Shown here: positions 61,371 through 64,000 of the stretch, one piece after another
Layout: every line of letters starts with the position of its first letter
Position numbering within the stretch: position 1 is the stretch's first letter
Source of the DNA: Heliocybe sulcata
Lineage: Eukaryota > Basidiomycota > Agaricomycetes > Gloeophyllales > Gloeophyllaceae
Assembly (NCBI GenBank): GCA_004369045.1
Contig: ML213505.1
Location: 906,591 to 970,590, forward strand
Direction: 5' to 3'
Length of the DNA stretch: 64,000 nucleotides
Notes under the pieces: generated by a model
Database searches by the model: none
What the model was told of the DNA's origin: nothing
What the model saw: the letters and a program-made list of their open reading frames with translations, nothing else
Translations under genes and position numbers: made by a program

Positions 61371-61766
61371 GAACTTCGCCTCTCAGTAGACCGCACTATC
61401 CTCTTCTCCTTCGCCCTCCCACACCTAGTATACTTTTCTTCACCCGCCGCTGCTCTTGCCGAAGTCTCAATCAGTCTGGGGTCACAAACGGCACTAGGAG
61501 AACATCCGGTAAGCTCCTCATAGTAGCTCCCTCACCTTCGCCCATTCTGACTATTGCTTGATAGCCCGCCATGTTGTCAAGTCCGGAAATATTGTAGGAT
61601 GAAATATTTGGGAACAGTTGGGTTCCTGTTTGCCGCGGTAAGTCGCACTTTGCATGTATTCAGGGAATGTGCTCATAGATTGTCCGCATCCGTCTCTAGC
61701 TCAAGTGCATTGATAGAGCAACGTGTCGTGAGCCGGGCGCCGGTTGAGGACGACGGCGACGTTTAG
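61371..61766 (+). CDS. Possible small secreted peptide gene
   Basis: Gene-like order without a known family. A TATAAAA box at about 61371 is followed by a C/T-rich leader, a splice-like leader intron (GTAAGCTCC from about 61510 to TAG at 61598-61600) and then ATG at 61602. Reading straight on gives about 54 residues to the TAG at 61764-61766. It opens with a hydrophobic signal-peptide-like start (MKYLGTVGFLFAAV) and ends in a Ser-rich, then acidic tail (VSSSSALIEQRVVSRAPVED). The C-terminus (DDGDV) has no CaaX box, so it is not a mating pheromone precursor. A GTAAGT within the frame at 61638 could be an intron, which would change the product. Evidence is structural only. Confidence 0.35.
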
Positions 61767-62100
61767 TTTAACTACCGTATTGTAGCATAGCCAATTGCAG
61801 TAATAAATATTAATTATCATGATCATGATTATATGGTTCAGAAAAGGCACCCGATAATCCGAAGAAATACACAATTATATATATGGCGTGATTCAAACAG
61901 TCATTTTGTGGCAATCTGCACAAGACTGACAGGTCTTGTACATATTTCCGAGGTCTGACAAGTTATCCCACCAGCATGTAATCACTTATCATTGACTAGT
62001 AAGACTTACAGATATTTTACGTCTGACACCTCTGATCATCAGTTGTCACCGGATGGTCATAACCGGCCGAATTTGCTGATGGAACAAACCACATCCACAT
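61767..62100. other. AT-rich intergenic
   Basis: AT-rich stretch with two GTCTGAC heptamers (61953-61959, 62021-62027), in the opposite orientation to the two on the other side of the small gene. No coding content. Confidence 0.45.
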
Positions 62101-63731
62101 TCATCCCCAGAGATTAAGCACCTCGTCAGGAACATCCATGTAGCGCTTGCCCTTCACCTCGTGGGACGCGATAATCCTGCCAATTTCCTGCATGTCCTGC
62201 TCCGAGAGGTCCACCTCCACGGCGCCGAGGTTCTCGAGCGTGCGCTTCTTGTGTCTGAATGCGCAGTGAGTATCACGACGCATCATACCAAAGAGTAGGA
62301 ATGGCACGCACGAAGACCCAGGGATGGGGACCATCTGGGGCGCGAGCTGAGCAACCCAGGCGATGCACAGCTGCGCAGGCGTAGCCTTCTTGCGTTCCGC
62401 AAAGGCGCTTAGTTCCGTAACAAGAGTGAGGTTGTGTTGGAAGTTCTAAGAGAGGTTATAAGCATTCCGAGATTCTCTTTCTAGTGGGAGAAGCGTGCCT
62501 CGGGCTGGAAGCGACCGAACTGGCGCCGGAAGTCTTTCTCTATAGGTATGGTGAGTATGGAACCGTGGTCGAACCGAGTAACGTACCAGGAAAATCATCG
62601 GGACTCTTGATTTGGCCCGTAAGGAAGCCGCTTCCGAGGGGCCTGGATATATATTCCAATCAGGCTCATAATTCGAAACAGCGACACCAAATCATACGAA
62701 CGAGTATGCAGCAACAGTGATATTCAGCTCTTGGACAGCGGCGATCACTACAGCATGAAGGGGGTTAGAATATCGTTTCCGCATACGAGTTAATCGTGCC
62801 TTTCTTCTGTTGCTCCTCGTATGCCCAAGGGCTAACCTCGATTTCAACGGCAGTGATTGGATGAACCTATGATACCGGTAAGGACGTCCAGCGCAAATTC
62901 AGTGACTGCTACTGACAGAGTGACCCCGCCGAAGAGTCTCAGCCCGACACTCCGACATCCCGATATGATCAAATTTACCCTCCTTGATCAACACTGTCAT
63001 ATTCTTGATGGCCTCTTCGACGGGAATTTTCTTGTCCACGCGAGCCATCTGGAAGAGGTCAACCTTCTTGGTCCCTTTTAAGGCGGCGTTGACGGTGTCG
63101 ACACTCCTGCGGAGATTCTCTAGACTTTGAAAAATATCAGCGATTTGTAGAAAGTGAAGACGTGCTGGACTGACGAAGCATCTGGCTCGAGGCTGTGGAG
63201 TTTCAGACCACCCTATGGACACGACGATTAGCACAATGGTATGCATGGTGAGCTGTGAACTAGCACTGACCTTGACAGAAAGGAACGTCTTATCCGCGTA
63301 CTCGGGATATTTGGCGAAGAACCTGGCGAGCATCTCCAAGTTCGCAGTGCTCAGTCCGTGCCCGTAGAACTCGGCTGAGGGGACGACGTTAACCCAGGGA
63401 GCGGACGCGGATAAGTGGAGCGTACCGCTGTTCAAGAACATCTTGGCGCCAGCGGGCAGGGAGTCGACGCCAGCCTTGATAGCTTCGAAACATTCCTCGT
63501 CTGGACTCGGAACTTCTTTCGCCCTAGATCATAAGCGGACAATTAGTGAATGCTCGTGCGAGAGCTTGAACGAGGATGGCACGAACGTCATGAACATGAG
63601 CCCATGCTATGCGTGTGATGCGGAATATTAGACATAAACAACAGGCATAGTAAGGCGTCGCTGCTCACCCCGATCTTCCCAATCGTAACATTCGAGGCTG
63701 TGCCTCCAAGCTTCGTGGTCTGGCTAACCAT
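62101..63731 (-). CDS. Aldo-keto reductase, pyridoxal-reductase-like
   Basis: A 347-aa NADPH-dependent reductase in twelve exons: 63669-63731, 63572-63606, 63426-63523, 63271-63374, 63175-63212, 62917-63124, 62800-62866, 62702-62747, 62587-62642, 62499-62539, 62312-62445, 62101-62254; all phases agree. Tyrosine in AEFYGHGLSTANL corresponds to the catalytic Tyr, and KTFLSVKGGLK supplies the lysine. VDLFQMARVDKKIPVEEAIK, HIGMSECRAETLRR, VEIEVSPWAYE, AAYSPLGSGFLTGQI and MVPIPGSSHKKRTLENLGAV match S. pombe Plr1-type enzymes that reduce pyridoxal to pyridoxine. Two introns (62748-62799 and 62446-62498) appear to begin with GC. The LFQ.ARVD block is the best clue for the pyridoxal branch over general aldo-keto reductases. 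Confidence 0.9.
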
Positions 63732-64000
63732 AGCGGATGCTGAGTGCAAGGTCCAGGAAGAATTGTAATTAATGAAGGAGGGAGGAATGCTTGCCCACCT
63801 ATATATACTTCTAGCTGGTGTGCTTGTGCCGCAGTGGCTCGTAATAGTTCTTACTCCGGAGAAAAGTTGTGAAATCGTTGCTTGAGGTTATCTCGCCAAC
63901 TTTTGCCGAAATGCGGGTTGGGGTGAAGACGTGTGAAGCCGGACAGACGCGAAGAATACAGCCGCGGGAGTGGTACTGAAACCATTTCTAACGTTCAGCG

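Noticed and set aside
61602-61766. Mating pheromone precursor
   Set aside because: The small size fits, but the C-terminus DDGDV has no CaaX box in any frame that reaches it.

Overview
This window is nuclear DNA of a filamentous basidiomycete, most likely an Agaricomycete. Genes are tightly packed on both strands. They are cut by many 40-90 nt introns with GT-AG ends and CTAAC/CTGAC-like branch sites, coding DNA is GC-rich, and the gene set is fungal (Yos9, Hal4/5-type kinase, Nop2, Prp28, Sso syntaxin, Pmp3, PalI/Sur7, MARVEL proteins). I traced 27 genes exon by exon; every complete model keeps reading frame and phase except the methyltransferase at 53.5-54.4 kb, which appears frameshifted. 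I saw no rRNA, tRNA, CRISPR array, transposon or viral fossil that I could support.

Layout. 0-6.1 kb: the 3' end of a FAR-17a/AIG1 membrane protein, then a kynurenine-pathway cluster of arylformamidase (+), kynureninase (-) and kynurenine 3-monooxygenase (+). The last two are divergent around a perfect 22-bp palindrome. 6.5-13.7 kb: an AT-hook protein, the ER lectin Yos9 ending in HDEL, and a large Hal4/Hal5-type kinase. 13.7-17.5 kb: a 3.8-kb stretch with no recognisable gene. 17.5-25.1 kb: Prp28 helicase (11 exons, one of 17 nt), a small EF-hand-like protein, Nop2 rRNA methyltransferase, and a FUN14 mitochondrial protein. 25.5-32.2 kb: three minus-strand MARVEL-like four-helix proteins with long disordered tails and a shared 61-nt exon; a plus-strand voltage-gated proton channel sits between the first and second. 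33.0-36.5 kb: a HEAT-repeat PP4R1-like phosphatase subunit. 37.3-44.7 kb: aspartate aminotransferase, a small AN1 zinc-finger protein, an Sso-type syntaxin and argininosuccinate lyase. 45.7-50.9 kb: Pmp3 (57 aa in six exons, one of 5 nt), eIF2B-epsilon and an Ala/Pro/Glu-rich protein. 52.1-60.7 kb: a PalI/Sur7 protein, the methyltransferase, a RhoGEF and asparagine synthetase. 61.4-61.8 kb: a possible small secreted peptide gene. 62.1-63.7 kb: a pyridoxal-reductase-like aldo-keto reductase with 12 exons.

How the genes relate. The kynurenine trio converts N-formylkynurenine to kynurenine and then to 3-hydroxykynurenine (monooxygenase) or, by kynureninase, to anthranilate or 3-hydroxyanthranilate; this is the core of tryptophan-to-NAD synthesis. 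Argininosuccinate lyase and asparagine synthetase carry the same 9-mer, TGACTCGAG, 50-57 bp upstream of their ATG. Aspartate aminotransferase and the kynurenine divergent promoter carry the TGACTC core, which suggests cross-pathway (Gcn4/CPC1-type) control. Three non-canonical GC-AG introns and one apparent GG-AG intron are inferred from protein continuity.
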